Shown one piece after another: positions 8,251 through 17,136 of a DNA stretch of 32,666 bases. This stretch comes from Candidatus Thiosymbion oneisti. GTDB lineage: Bacteria; Pseudomonadota; Gammaproteobacteria; Chromatiales; Chromatiaceae. The stretch lies in assembly GCF_900092655.1 (NCBI RefSeq), contig NZ_FLUY01001691.1:1-32666 (forward strand). The letters run 5' to 3'. The notes beneath the pieces were generated by a model. The model was not told where the DNA came from and did not search any database. It saw only the letters and a list, made by a program, of their open reading frames with translations. Each line of letters opens with the position of its first letter. Position 1 is the stretch's first letter. The translations under genes and the position numbers were made by a program.

Positions 8251-8386
8251 ATTCAAAATGCGAATTTGCAAAGGGACAAAGGTGCGGTAAGCGTGGCAGG
8301 TCTTACAGGATGGCAGCATGCTCCGTCGGGACCAGGATTTCTCGCTGCGCTCGAAATGACACCAAATGTCAACACGACCTGGAGGC

Positions 8387-8414
8387 TTGACATCCCTGAA
8401 CCAGGTCGTAAACT
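8387..8414 (+). promoter_or_regulatory. Sigma-70 promoter of tRNA-Gly with GC-rich discriminator
   Basis: A perfect -35 TTGACA (8387-8392), a 16-base spacer and a -10 TAAACT (8409-8414, four of six consensus bases) stand 13 bases before the mature tRNA 5' end. The bases between -10 and the expected start include GCGCC, the discriminator typical of stringently controlled stable-RNA promoters. A 9-bp dyad (8374-8382 with 8401-8409) encloses the -35 element. Confidence 0.7.
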
Positions 8415-8427
8415 CATGCGCCTCAAT

Positions 8428-8503
<76 letters not shown>

Positions 8504-8504
8504 G

Positions 8505-9827
8505 CTACTTGACCGCTCTCGCCGCGGTAGGGCGGGCCTTTACCGGGGGTGGCCTTTTGTGGATGGCCAGGCGGTCGAACCAGGCATCGCCTGTGATCTG
8601 GTGCTTCCCCCCCCGGTGCTTCTCCACTGAGACCAGGTGAATTTCTTGGAGCTTACAGGCTTCGGGAACCTGGAACTCAAATCCGAAATTTCGCCATTCG
8701 TTGGCACCCAAAAAGCGCTCGCTTTCCCCCAGCTCCTCCGGCTGCGGCAGCAGACAGCGTATGACCCACTTGAGTCCCCCTTGCGTATCCAGGCTGGTAT
8801 GGACTCTACCCTCTTGCGTATCCGTATCCAGGCTGTCGGTATGGACTCTACCCCGCAGTTGGTAAGTACCGGCAGCGAGGAAGAGTTTTTGGTATAGGCT
8901 ACCACTGAAGTGGCCCTGGTAATGATTGAACCCTATATGCAGCGATTTGCTTTCGTCGCTGCCGTAGGTGTACAGCCTGTCGATTAGGGCGTTGCGGGGG
9001 GTGTGGATGTGCCAATCGAATCCCCAGTTACCGGGCTCAAGCTCGAAGCTGCCGTCGTAGAGCGGTCCCAGCCGCTTCCGTTGATCGTCGGTAAGACCAT
9101 TGAGCCAAACGCTATAAGCCCGGGCGGTCAATTCGTCCTTCATGAGCCGGGCGACATAGCTTTTGCGTTCGGACAGCGTGATTGGTGCCTGCCCCGACTT
9201 GCGCCGCAGGGAGTAGAGTTGCCGAACGGTTTCGATCTCTGTTGCGCGTTTAGCGACCTCGGAGAAAAAGGAGTCCCACCAGGCTGGGGGTGAGGTCGCA
9301 AGGATCTCATAGGCGGGCCGAGTGTGCGGATTTTCCGCGAGCTTGAGTAGAGGTGGGAATAGCTTACTCCATGCCCCCTGGGTGATTTCCAGGGTGCGAG
9401 AATAATGGGAAATTGCCCGTCTGACGTCATTGCGGCGGAGCCAGTAGTCGCCTGCTTGTCGCTGGATGCGCGGATCTGCCGGCTTCAACCGCAGGGCCAT
9501 CTCAACCAGGGCATCGGCGCGCGCCTGGTTACCCCGGGTAAGCGCGGCCCTGGCCGCGGCGAAAAACGGGCGTGCATCCGCCATGTCGTGGGTGTTGGCC
9601 TGGGCCAGAAGGGTGGCAGCGGTATCCGGGTCGTCGTTGTGCAACGCGACGGCTTGTCGATACAAGGCCTCCGGTTGGCGCTTATCCCAGGCGAGGGCCT
9701 TACCCACCGCGTCGCGCTCACCCTCGATGATCGCTTGGGCATAGTGAGACGATATGCCGACAACACCGATGCGCCAGATGAGCAAGGCAGCGGCGATCGA
9801 GATTAAAACTTGACGCAGGATGATCAA
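8505..9827 (-). CDS. Membrane-anchored TPR protein with C-terminal carbohydrate-binding-like domain
   Basis: A 440-residue protein of unproven function. Residues about 1-20 are a hydrophobic anchor (MIILRQVLISIAAALLIW). Helical repeats with TPR character follow to about 180 (for example PEALYRQAVALHNDDPDTAA and ADALVEMALRLKPADPRIQR). The C-terminal half, starting near LYDGSFELEPGNWGFDWHI, looks like the beta-sandwich module often found in TPR proteins beside O-antigen ligases. It contains an internal duplication (see 8780-8853). The start is a TTG at 9827 with AGGA seven bases upstream; no ATG is close. It is the last gene of the minus-strand block after wza- and wzc-like genes, so it probably acts in periplasmic polysaccharide assembly. 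Confidence 0.8.
   Translation of the reverse strand: MIILRQVLISIAAALLIWRIGVVGISSHYAQAIIEGERDAVGKALAWDKRQPEALYRQAVALHNDDPDTAATLLAQANTHDMADARPFFAAARAALTRGNQARADALVEMALRLKPADPRIQRQAGDYWLRRNDVRRAISHYSRTLEITQGAWSKLFPPLLKLAENPHTRPAYEILATSPPAWWDSFFSEVAKRATEIETVRQLYSLRRKSGQAPITLSERKSYVARLMKDELTARAYSVWLNGLTDDQRKRLGPLYDGSFELEPGNWGFDWHIHTPRNALIDRLYTYGSDESKSLHIGFNHYQGHFSGSLYQKLFLAAGTYQLRGRVHTDSLDTDTQEGRVHTSLDTQGGLKWVIRCLLPQPEELGESERFLGANEWRNFGFEFQVPEACKLQEIHLVSVEKHRGGKHQITGDAWFDRLAIHKRPPPVKARPTAARAVK
8780..8853. repeat. In-frame imperfect tandem duplication inside the TPR protein gene
   Basis: A 32-base unit (8780-8811) is repeated as 41 bases (8813-8853) with insertions of 6 and 3 bases, all frame-preserving. 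In the protein the result is GRVHTDSLDTDTQEG followed by RVHTSLDTQGG. The duplication lies in a likely surface loop of the C-terminal module. Confidence 0.8.
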
Positions 9828-9919
9828 CCTCTGTTCCTGTTAGCGGTATCGGAATCGGTCCCTACCGTGTGCTCCGGTTTGAGGGCCAGGCGTCGGAACC
9901 ATACCGCTCGCTCACCTGA

Positions 9920-12313
9920 TTACGCCCGTTCCGGCAGCTTTGCCGCCTGGTCGTGAGTACCGTAATCGTAGCTATAGTGGTAATCGTAACTATACCTGTA
10001 TCCATATCCGTATCCGGAGCTTCTACGAGTCTGGTCAAACCGGTTGACGACGGCACCGACGATATTGGCATTCGCGGTACGGAGACGCTTTACCGCACCC
10101 TCGAGATGACCGTAGCGCGTCTGTCCAACCGTCGCCACAAGGATGGTGCTCCGTGCCAGCTTGGAAAGCACAATGGCATCGGCCAGCCCGATGACGGGCG
10201 GACCATCGATGATGGCGAAGTCGAACCTTTCAGTAGCCAGGCTCATGAGATCGAACATCTTGGTGCTGGCCAATAACTCCACCGGGTTCGGCGGTAAGGG
10301 TCCGCTGGTGATAACGACCAAGCCGGCGATTCGTGTCGGTTGGGCGATATGGGTGGTCCTGGTGTTGCCGGCGAGGTAGTTGGTGAGCCCTGATGTGTTA
10401 GGGAGATCGAACACATGGTGAAGGCTCGGGGAACGCAGGTCGGCGTCTATTTGAAGCACCATCTTCCCGGCATTCGCCAAGGCAATCGCGATGTTCGTGG
10501 CGATCGTCGTCTTCCCTTCGCTGGGGCTCGCGCTGGTGACATACATGGTCTTCGGCGTACCTTCCACGGTCGAAAAGCTGAGCGAGGTTGCCAGTGATCT
10601 GGCCGCCTCGGCGAGTGGGCTCCTGGGATTGTCGGCGGCGGATAAGGCAATATGTCCTGCTTTGGAGGCAACGGGCGATCTGGATATAACCAATGGGACA
10701 ATGCCGAGAACCGGGGCCTGGATGCGGTTTTCCACCTCCTCGCCGGTCTTTATGGTGTCGTCCAGGTATTCGAACAGGAATACCAGCAGGAGGCCTCCGG
10801 CCAGACCCACGCCGAGGGCGATCGTCAGATTCCTGGACAGATTGGGTTTGAAGGGGTGCCGCGGAGCCAGTGCCCGGTCGATGATCGAGATGTTCGAGTT
10901 GTTGTTATTGTCGTTGTTATTGTCGTTGTTATTGTTGTTCTTGGTGGGGTCGATGGAGGCGACGTCCACCTCTTTTATGCGCTGGAGCAGGTTCTCATAG
11001 ATTTTGCGGTTGGTATCGACTTCCCGCTTCAACACCTGGTAGTCAGTGCTGCGGTCACGCAGGGCGAGGATATCGCTTTCGATTTTTCTGATAAGCGCCT
11101 GCAGTGACGCCTCTTCTCGCTGCTTTGCCGCATGGCCGGCCTTGATCGCCTCGGTTACCGCGGCGACCTCCGCTTTGATCTGCTGGTCGATCTCGGTAAT
11201 CTGACGCCGGAGTTGGCGCTTAGCGGGGTAGTCCGCCTTATAGATTTTAGGCTGTCCTTCATATTCCAGCGCCAGCTCACCCTTGCGCCTTTTCAACGCC
11301 TGGATGACCTCGCTGTTCATGATCTTCAGGACCGCAGGTCCCTTGCCCTTCAGGGACTGCGCGTATTCGGACTCCATCGCAATCCGGTCCGCCTCGGCGT
11401 GGGCGAGTTTTTGGTTCAGTGTGTCGAGTGTCTGCATGAGGGTATCGAGCTTGTTGTCCAGGTCGACGATCTTGCGTTCTCGTGCATAGGTAATGAGTCG
11501 CTGCTCGGAGTCTTCGAGGTTGGCGCGAACCTGTACGATGCGTTCGTTGAGGAACCGGTCGGCGTAAGACATGGCATCGTATCTTCGCTCCTTTTTCATC
11601 TGGATGAAGTTATCGGCAAAGGCGTTCACGATGGCCGCGGCCTTCTGGGGATCGGAGTGGACGTAACTGAGACGCGTGATCTGGGATTTCTTCGGATCGG
11701 AATAGACCCTTAAACCGGCGGCGAGCGCCCCTGCCCGACGCGACTTCCACTCTACTGGATTGATAGGTTGCTGGGTTGTACGCTCGTCGGCGCCTTTAAT
11801 CCACGCCTTAAGGGTGTTTTCCAACTCCTCCAGAAAGGAGGGAGTACGCTTAATCGGCGGTTTGCGCGGCGCTGTCAACAACCCCTCGTCCTCGAGCTGG
11901 TCGACAACTCGCTTCGCCACGGCCCGGCTCTTTAGCACACTTTCCTGGGTTTTATGGTAGCGCATCGCGTTCATAAAGGATGCGCTGAAGGCGGCTTCGC
12001 CTTTGAGCCCCGTCAATCGAAGGGATGGTAGCTCAATCTGCAAACTAAGCGAACTTCGGTACAGGGGGATGGTGTTATAGGTTTCCACCAGCCCTACGAT
12101 TAAAGCGATTGCAGTGGTGACAACCAGGGTCCACTTTCTGCGCAGCAGGACACTCCAATAGTAGTGCAGATCGACGACATCGCTGGTGTTCCGGTTGCGG
12201 GCTACCGGTTCGGCAGCCAGACTGGCCAGTCGACGCAATTCCTGCTGCCGGTCGGTGGGCTCCAGTGTGCGATCATGCGCGGTTGCGCTTTCAAGGCTAA
12301 GAGCGTGCGTCAT
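9920..12313 (-). CDS. Polysaccharide co-polymerase and tyrosine autokinase (Wzc/BY-kinase)
   Basis: Inner-membrane protein that sets chain length and drives export by cycles of tyrosine phosphorylation. The 797 residues hold a Wzz domain with a first membrane segment near 60-80, a long coiled-coil periplasmic part (about 230-450), a second membrane segment (LTIALGVGLAGGLLLVFLF) and a cytoplasmic BY-kinase. The kinase has Walker A SPSEGKTT (Lys601), A' DADLRSPS and B IIDGPP (Asp703). The C-terminus has nine tyrosines at every second residue (768-784), the phospho-acceptor cluster. An Asn/Asp-rich run encoded by a 12-bp repeat lies before the second membrane segment. The ATG at 12313 has GGTGGAG about 6 bases upstream. 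The Wza-type gene lies 46 bases upstream. Confidence 0.95.
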   Translation of the reverse strand: MTHALSLESATAHDRTLEPTDRQQELRRLASLAAEPVARNRNTSDVVDLHYYWSVLLRRKWTLVVTTAIALIVGLVETYNTIPLYRSSLSLQIELPSLRLTGLKGEAAFSASFMNAMRYHKTQESVLKSRAVAKRVVDQLEDEGLLTAPRKPPIKRTPSFLEELENTLKAWIKGADERTTQQPINPVEWKSRRAGALAAGLRVYSDPKKSQITRLSYVHSDPQKAAAIVNAFADNFIQMKKERRYDAMSYADRFLNERIVQVRANLEDSEQRLITYARERKIVDLDNKLDTLMQTLDTLNQKLAHAEADRIAMESEYAQSLKGKGPAVLKIMNSEVIQALKRRKGELALEYEGQPKIYKADYPAKRQLRRQITEIDQQIKAEVAAVTEAIKAGHAAKQREEASLQALIRKIESDILALRDRSTDYQVLKREVDTNRKIYENLLQRIKEVDVASIDPTKNNNNNDNNNDNNNNSNISIIDRALAPRHPFKPNLSRNLTIALGVGLAGGLLLVFLFEYLDDTIKTGEEVENRIQAPVLGIVPLVISRSPVASKAGHIALSAADNPRSPLAEAARSLATSLSFSTVEGTPKTMYVTSASPSEGKTTIATNIAIALANAGKMVLQIDADLRSPSLHHVFDLPNTSGLTNYLAGNTRTTHIAQPTRIAGLVVITSGPLPPNPVELLASTKMFDLMSLATERFDFAIIDGPPVIGLADAIVLSKLARSTILVATVGQTRYGHLEGAVKRLRTANANIVGAVVNRFDQTRRSSGYGYGYRYSYDYHYSYDYGTHDQAAKLPERA
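10901..10939. repeat. Coding 12-bp tandem repeat (about 3 copies) in the wzc-like gene
   Basis: The unit gttgttattgtc (plus strand) occurs at 10901-10912 and 10913-10924, then once more with one change at 10925-10936, followed by gtt. On the coding strand it gives the run NNNNNDNNNDNNNN. Gain or loss of a unit keeps the frame and changes the linker by four residues. Confidence 0.9.
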
Positions 12314-12359
12314 TTATCTCCACCTATTACGGGTTTCGTATAGGTACAGTATCCGCGGA

Positions 12360-13247
12360 CTAATAGGGTAAGGGGATGCGCAGTATCCAATTGGTAAGGA
12401 CATGTCCCACGGTTCTTTTCACAACGGCGGTCCCCGATTTTGGGACCACGACCCGATCGTCACTGATCATTACCGGATCGGTTAGCTGCCCCTTCTCGAT
12501 CAATGCGAGATTTACGACGTAGGCATTGATGTCACCGCGTTCTTGCTTTCGAAAAACGACGATTTCTTCTTTTTTGGCGATCTCGTCCAGACCACCGGCC
12601 ATCGCGATGGCCTGCATCAGCGTCGTTTGGCCCCCCACCAGGGGAAACACGCCCGGGCTCTTGACGTGCCCGAGGATGGTGACCTTGTGTCCCGTGGACT
12701 CGGCAACCAAGACGCTGACTTGCGGATCATTGAGGTAACGCTCGCCCAGCCGGTCGGCGATGACCTGCTCCGCCTCGCGCGGCGTGAGCCCCCTGACTTT
12801 CAGGTTACCGATCAGCGGCATGATGATCGAGCCTTCTTCACTAACCCGTTGCTCGGTCGCCAGTTCGTCGACTTGAAAGACCTCGATTTTGAGCAGGTCG
12901 TACGGACCGATCCGGTAGGCACGTACCGGTCCGCGATCCGCCGGAATGCCGATAATGGCTGGTACGAAGGTAGCGGACGTCTCCGTGCGGAGAAGCGATT
13001 TATCCTCGCGCGACGGGTTTTCTTCTGCAATGCCGAACATGTCGGCGCGGGGCGAGGGGTTGTCTCCACGCGTCCGGTTTTCTCCCTGAGCGCCGTGTGC
13101 ACCCTGGCGCGGAGGAACACCTTGGCCCGCGGTGGGATTAGCAGGCAATGCGTTTGCCCCCGACGGCGGGCCACCCGACGTCGTACAACCCTGAACGCCC
13201 AAAACCAGCAAGAACAGGGCGCAGCGTTTGATGAGCCTATTCATCAT
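12360..13247 (-). CDS. Polysaccharide export lipoprotein, Wza/Poly_export family
   Basis: Forms the outer-membrane channel for polysaccharide. The 295-residue product has a lipoprotein signal peptide ending LGVQGC with the acylated Cys at 21. A long low-complexity Gly/Pro/Arg-rich linker (about 24-95) is longer than usual for the family. The Poly_export domain begins YRIGPYDLLKIEVFQVDEL and includes PLIGNLKVRGLTPREAEQVI. One SLBB domain follows (KVTILGHVKSPGVFPLVGG), then a C-terminal segment ending NWILRIPLPY that may be the membrane-spanning helix. The start is ATG-ATG at 13247/13244 with no clear ribosome site. It heads the minus-strand block, divergent from the ligase-like gene across 105 bases that should contain both promoters. 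Confidence 0.93.
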   Translation of the reverse strand: MMNRLIKRCALFLLVLGVQGCTTSGGPPSGANALPANPTAGQGVPPRQGAHGAQGENRTRGDNPSPRADMFGIAEENPSREDKSLLRTETSATFVPAIIGIPADRGPVRAYRIGPYDLLKIEVFQVDELATEQRVSEEGSIIMPLIGNLKVRGLTPREAEQVIADRLGERYLNDPQVSVLVAESTGHKVTILGHVKSPGVFPLVGGQTTLMQAIAMAGGLDEIAKKEEIVVFRKQERGDINAYVVNLALIEKGQLTDPVMISDDRVVVPKSGTAVVKRTVGHVLTNWILRIPLPY

Positions 13248-13352
13248 TTTGGAAGATTTCGCTAAAGGTTAGGCTTTCCAGCCGATTCTACTCTGGTAGG
13301 ATGGGAACTTGCCAACCACAGTGATCACCTACGAGTTCGCCGACTCAACGAG

Positions 13353-15473
13353 ATGTCCCCGTACCGAAAGCGCTCGGCCTTCAAGGTTTCGCCCGCCCCT
13401 GACCTAAGTAACACCACCCTATTTTGGTTGCTTGGGGGCATCCTCGTCTTTGCACCGCTGTTCCGCTCCGGCCAGCCCGCACTTGCCGTGTTGGTCCTCG
13501 AGTTACTCTCGGTTTTTTTGTTGGCCGTAACCTTGTGGCGACCGCGACGGAACCTCATCACACGCACGGAGACCCTGGCGCTGACGCTGCTTGTTAGCGT
13601 GCCCTTGTTGTATCTGATTCCGTTACCTGCGGAGTTGGTCGAGCGACTCCCCGGCCGGGAGCTCTATCTGGACGGGCGAGCCTTGCTATCGGGTGTGGAG
13701 GAGGGCGAGCCTGCCGGGCTGTCACTCTATCCCCGGGAGACCGAATCCGCGTTGTTGTTGCTGCTCTTACCGATTGCGGTCTTCATCGGCACGCGTGCGC
13801 TTGATGCGTCCCGCGTGCTCCGACTCGTTTTCCTGCTGTTGGCACTGGCGGCCTTACAGTCACTCCTCGGAATCCTCCAGTACAGTGCCAACGAGGGAAG
13901 CCCCCTCCTCTTCGGAATGCAGCTGTCCGCTTCCCACGCGAGGGGTACCTACACCAATGTCAATCATCTTGCCGGCTTGTTGGAAATGCTGTTGCCCGTC
14001 GCCCTCGCGCTCCTGGTTTACTCCATCAGGCGCCGGGATATTTCCAGGGAGCGAAAGTGGAAACGGCGGATGATCTTCTTTGCTTCCGGCCGGGGGCATT
14101 TAGCGTTCGTATATGGGGCGCTCGCATTGTTGCTGTTGGTCGGTATTATCTTTACCCGTTCGCGTACCGGGATCACGCTGAGCATGCTCGCGCTCTTGTT
14201 GTCGATGATGGCATTTGCCCAGCGCATCGGCGGTACCAATGTGTACGGGCCGATGGGGACGATCGTCGCCGTGGCGGTAGGCATGGGAATTACCACAGGC
14301 CTGGTGCCGGTGCTCGATCGGTTTTCTATTGCCGAGACAATCCATGATACACGCTGGTCCATCTTCTCAGCGACACTCGACGGCATCGGCACTTTCTTGC
14401 CGGTGGGAAGCGGACTGGGCACCTATCCTGATATTTTCCCCGCCTTCCAGCCGCCGGAGCTTGGCCAGTGGTTCATCAACCACGCGCACAACGACTACCT
14501 GGAGTGGTTGTTCGAAGGTGGTCTGCTCTTCGCCGCGCTGATCCTGTTGCTGCTCGTGCTCTATGTGCGGCAGTGGAGGTGGGTGTGGACTCGGAACGAG
14601 TGGTCGTGCTTTCAGTTCGTACAGGTCGCCGCGGGGATTGGGCTCCTGTTGCTGCTCCTACATTCCCTTTCGGACTTTAATCTGCACATCCCGGCCAATA
14701 TCGCCTATTTTGCCTTTCTGGCCGCTGTGTTTTTCTCGGCGCCGGGAGGCAGGGTCGAATCCGTCCGCTCCATCCGCTCCAAGAAGCGACGTCGCACCCC
14801 ATCGCTGGGAGAGGGCCGCTCCGCATCTGCGGTACCCGGAGAGGAACAGCCATCGGTGCCGGTTTGGAATGGTAATCGAGGTGTCGGCACGAGCCTCGAC
14901 GATGACCCAAGTCGCATCCGCCAGACCCTCAGCGAGTTGACGCGCTGCATGCCGAGAGTGCTCCTGCTCCAGCTGGGCGGAGCGTCCGCCGAGGAAAAGG
15001 AAAAGTCGGTATCCGAGCTACGCGCGCTTGGGGACCGTTTGGCGGCCTACATCCAGGCAATCGAGCGGTACCTCCAAGATCGGCAGATGCCGGCGGACGA
15101 AAAGTCGGAACCCGGGGACGGTGTTCCCGGTCATCGGGACGATCTCGAGGCGCTACGGATGGATATCGAGGCCGTGATCGCGGCCGTGGATGCCTTCGTC
15201 GACCATCCGGGCCATAGCGGCAACTTCTCGCATCTCGACGCCAGGCTCGGGGATGCCGAGCAGCGGTACCGGGTGCTCACCGGCGAATCTGCCGTGGCGT
15301 CAACCTCGGTGCCGCAGGATACGCGGTTGCAGCGCCAGGTTGCAAGGGAACGCGAGCCGGTGACGACTGCGCAGGGGCCTGGACCGAGCGCACTCGCAGG
15401 CGAGGCGCCTACTGAACAAGTGGGACCGGATTCCTCCCGTGGGGCATCGGGGTCAGGCAGGACACGCGACTGA
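13353..15473 (+). CDS. O-antigen ligase/polymerase-like membrane protein (Wzy_C/WaaL family) with long C-terminal extension
   Basis: Members either polymerise lipid-linked repeats or join glycans to lipid A or other acceptors. The first 460 or so of 706 residues form about a dozen membrane segments. The characteristic periplasmic loop contains NHAHNDYLEWLFEGG (near 375-390), and RSRTGITLSM lies earlier. The remaining 240 residues are soluble, charged and partly helical (SAEEKEKSVSELRALGDRL), with no domain I recognise; normal members end near 400-480. The ATG at 13353 has only a weak purine stretch upstream. The gene overlaps the next one by 35 bases if that starts at 15439. Ligase or polymerase cannot be told apart from sequence. 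Confidence 0.88.
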   Translation: MSPYRKRSAFKVSPAPDLSNTTLFWLLGGILVFAPLFRSGQPALAVLVLELLSVFLLAVTLWRPRRNLITRTETLALTLLVSVPLLYLIPLPAELVERLPGRELYLDGRALLSGVEEGEPAGLSLYPRETESALLLLLLPIAVFIGTRALDASRVLRLVFLLLALAALQSLLGILQYSANEGSPLLFGMQLSASHARGTYTNVNHLAGLLEMLLPVALALLVYSIRRRDISRERKWKRRMIFFASGRGHLAFVYGALALLLLVGIIFTRSRTGITLSMLALLLSMMAFAQRIGGTNVYGPMGTIVAVAVGMGITTGLVPVLDRFSIAETIHDTRWSIFSATLDGIGTFLPVGSGLGTYPDIFPAFQPPELGQWFINHAHNDYLEWLFEGGLLFAALILLLLVLYVRQWRWVWTRNEWSCFQFVQVAAGIGLLLLLLHSLSDFNLHIPANIAYFAFLAAVFFSAPGGRVESVRSIRSKKRRRTPSLGEGRSASAVPGEEQPSVPVWNGNRGVGTSLDDDPSRIRQTLSELTRCMPRVLLLQLGGASAEEKEKSVSELRALGDRLAAYIQAIERYLQDRQMPADEKSEPGDGVPGHRDDLEALRMDIEAVIAAVDAFVDHPGHSGNFSHLDARLGDAEQRYRVLTGESAVASTSVPQDTRLQRQVAREREPVTTAQGPGPSALAGEAPTEQVGPDSSRGASGSGRTRD

Positions 15474-17136
15474 CCCCGTGACCGGATCGCGCTTTACGAG
15501 TCTGCTGGCATACGTGACGCCTCACGGGGCAGTACTCTTGCTGGCCGTGGCATTCATGTTGGGCGAAAGTGCCATCGCGCTGGCGAATCCCTGGATTGCC
15601 GGCAGATTCGCTGACCTGGTAATCCAGCCTCCGACGACCGGGGAGATTGGAATCCCGGAGTTGACGGCGCTGTGGGCGCTGCTGCTGGCGGTTCAGAACG
15701 GTCTCAGCTTCGGCAATCGCTATCTCCTCGGCAGCATGAGCGAAACCATGCTCGCGAATCTGCGCACCCGACTCTATGACCACCTGCAATCATTGCCGCT
15801 GGCCTATTACCATCAGCAACGCCGCGGCGAGGTACTGGCCCTACTGGGAAACGACGCAGCGCAGATCGGCAACTTCGTGACCGGTACCCTGGTCAGCCTG
15901 CTTCCGCTCCTGCTCACCTTTATCGGCGCCTTCTACATGCTCTTCCGAATCAGCCCGACCATCGCCGCCCTGGCGGGGTTGGCGGTTCCCCTGTTCTTCC
16001 TGGTCATGAAGCTGATCGGGCGCCGCATGCGGCCGCTGTCCTCCGAGTGGGTGCGTACCCACGCCGCGATGTTCGCGACCCTGGAGGAGAACATCGGCAT
16101 GCTCCCGGCCATCAAATCCTTTACCCGTGAGGCGCACGAATCGCGGCGTTTCCAACGCAGTAACCGCAAGCTACTCCGTATCGCCAAGGGTCGGCTCTTG
16201 ATCGAGTCGCTGTTGACCCCAACGGTTCAGCTGCTGGCCGGGATAGGCCTGCTCCTGCTCCTGTACCTGAGCGCGTTGCAGGTATACAGCGGGACGCTAC
16301 AGGCATCCGACCTGGTGAGCATTCTGCTCTATGGTATGCTTCTCACGCGACCGGTAAGCGGGCTGGCCGGAGTCTACGGCAGCGTGCAGACCGCGCGCGG
16401 CGCCGCCGGGCGCCTGATCGAGGCGTTTGCCTTGCGGCCGGAGCCGGACGATGTAGGGGCTCCGCCGCTCGGCTCGGTTTCCGGTCATATTTGCCTGGAG
16501 AACGTCCATTTTTCCTACCCGGGACGGCCGCCGGTGCTGACAGGGGTCGATCTGGAGATACGAGCGGGGGAGACGATCGCCCTAACGGGTGAAAACGGCT
16601 CGGGTAAGAGCTCGCTGGTTCATCTGCTGATGCGCTTCGCCGACCCTGACCATGGTCGCATCCTCGTGGATGGTACCGATATCCGCAGTGTGGGCATCGC
16701 GAGCCTGCGCAGCCGGATCGGCGTGGTGGCCCAGCACGTGCTGCTCCTGAACGGCTCCGTACGGGAGAACATCGCCTATGGGCGCCCGGCAGCGGACCAG
16801 AGCGAGATCGAGGCAGCGGCGAGGGCCGCCCAGGCGCATGGATTCATCCAACGCCTACCGCAGGGCTATGCTACCCACATCGGGGATCAGGGTATCCGCC
16901 TCTCCGGCGGTCAGCGCCAACGGATCGCCCTGGCCCGGGCCTTGCTGAAAGACCCACCGATCCTCGTGCTCGACGAGGCGACGGCCATGTTCGATCCTGA
17001 TGGGGAACGCGCTTTCATCGAGGTATGCCGAGAAGTGCTGGCGCAACGCACGGTTATCCTGATTACCCATCGTCCTGCGGGCCTGGCACTGGCAGATCGC
17101 GTGCTGATATTGGAGCAAGGCCGCATTTCCGCATGA
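15439..17136 (+). CDS. MsbA-like ABC exporter (membrane domain fused to ATPase)
   Basis: A half-transporter of about 565 residues. Six membrane helices occupy about 30-320, including the coupling region LPLAYYHQQRRGEVLALLGND. The nucleotide-binding domain has Walker A TGENGSGKSS (Lys390), signature LSGGQ (488-492), Walker B ILVLDEAT and the H-loop ITHR. All catalytic residues are present. The start is uncertain: GTG at 15439, overlapping the ligase-like gene by 35 bases, or GTG at 15478, four bases after its stop and 13 residues shorter. It overlaps the flippase gene by ATGA. Substrate is unknown; a lipid-linked glycan or lipid A precursor is the likely class. Confidence 0.92.
   Translation: MGHRGQAGHATDPVTGSRFTSLLAYVTPHGAVLLLAVAFMLGESAIALANPWIAGRFADLVIQPPTTGEIGIPELTALWALLLAVQNGLSFGNRYLLGSMSETMLANLRTRLYDHLQSLPLAYYHQQRRGEVLALLGNDAAQIGNFVTGTLVSLLPLLLTFIGAFYMLFRISPTIAALAGLAVPLFFLVMKLIGRRMRPLSSEWVRTHAAMFATLEENIGMLPAIKSFTREAHESRRFQRSNRKLLRIAKGRLLIESLLTPTVQLLAGIGLLLLLYLSALQVYSGTLQASDLVSILLYGMLLTRPVSGLAGVYGSVQTARGAAGRLIEAFALRPEPDDVGAPPLGSVSGHICLENVHFSYPGRPPVLTGVDLEIRAGETIALTGENGSGKSSLVHLLMRFADPDHGRILVDGTDIRSVGIASLRSRIGVVAQHVLLLNGSVRENIAYGRPAADQSEIEAAARAAQAHGFIQRLPQGYATHIGDQGIRLSGGQRQRIALARALLKDPPILVLDEATAMFDPDGERAFIEVCREVLAQRTVILITHRPAGLALADRVLILEQGRISA

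Noticed and set aside
8337-8355. Small imperfect palindrome (atttctcg...cgaaat) before the tRNA promoter
   Set aside because: It recalls a sequence dispersed in many genomes, but the pairing is short and imperfect; not enough to call a repeat from one copy.
10898-10939. CRISPR-like or non-coding microsatellite
   Set aside because: The 12-bp units have no spacers and are fully in frame within the kinase gene.
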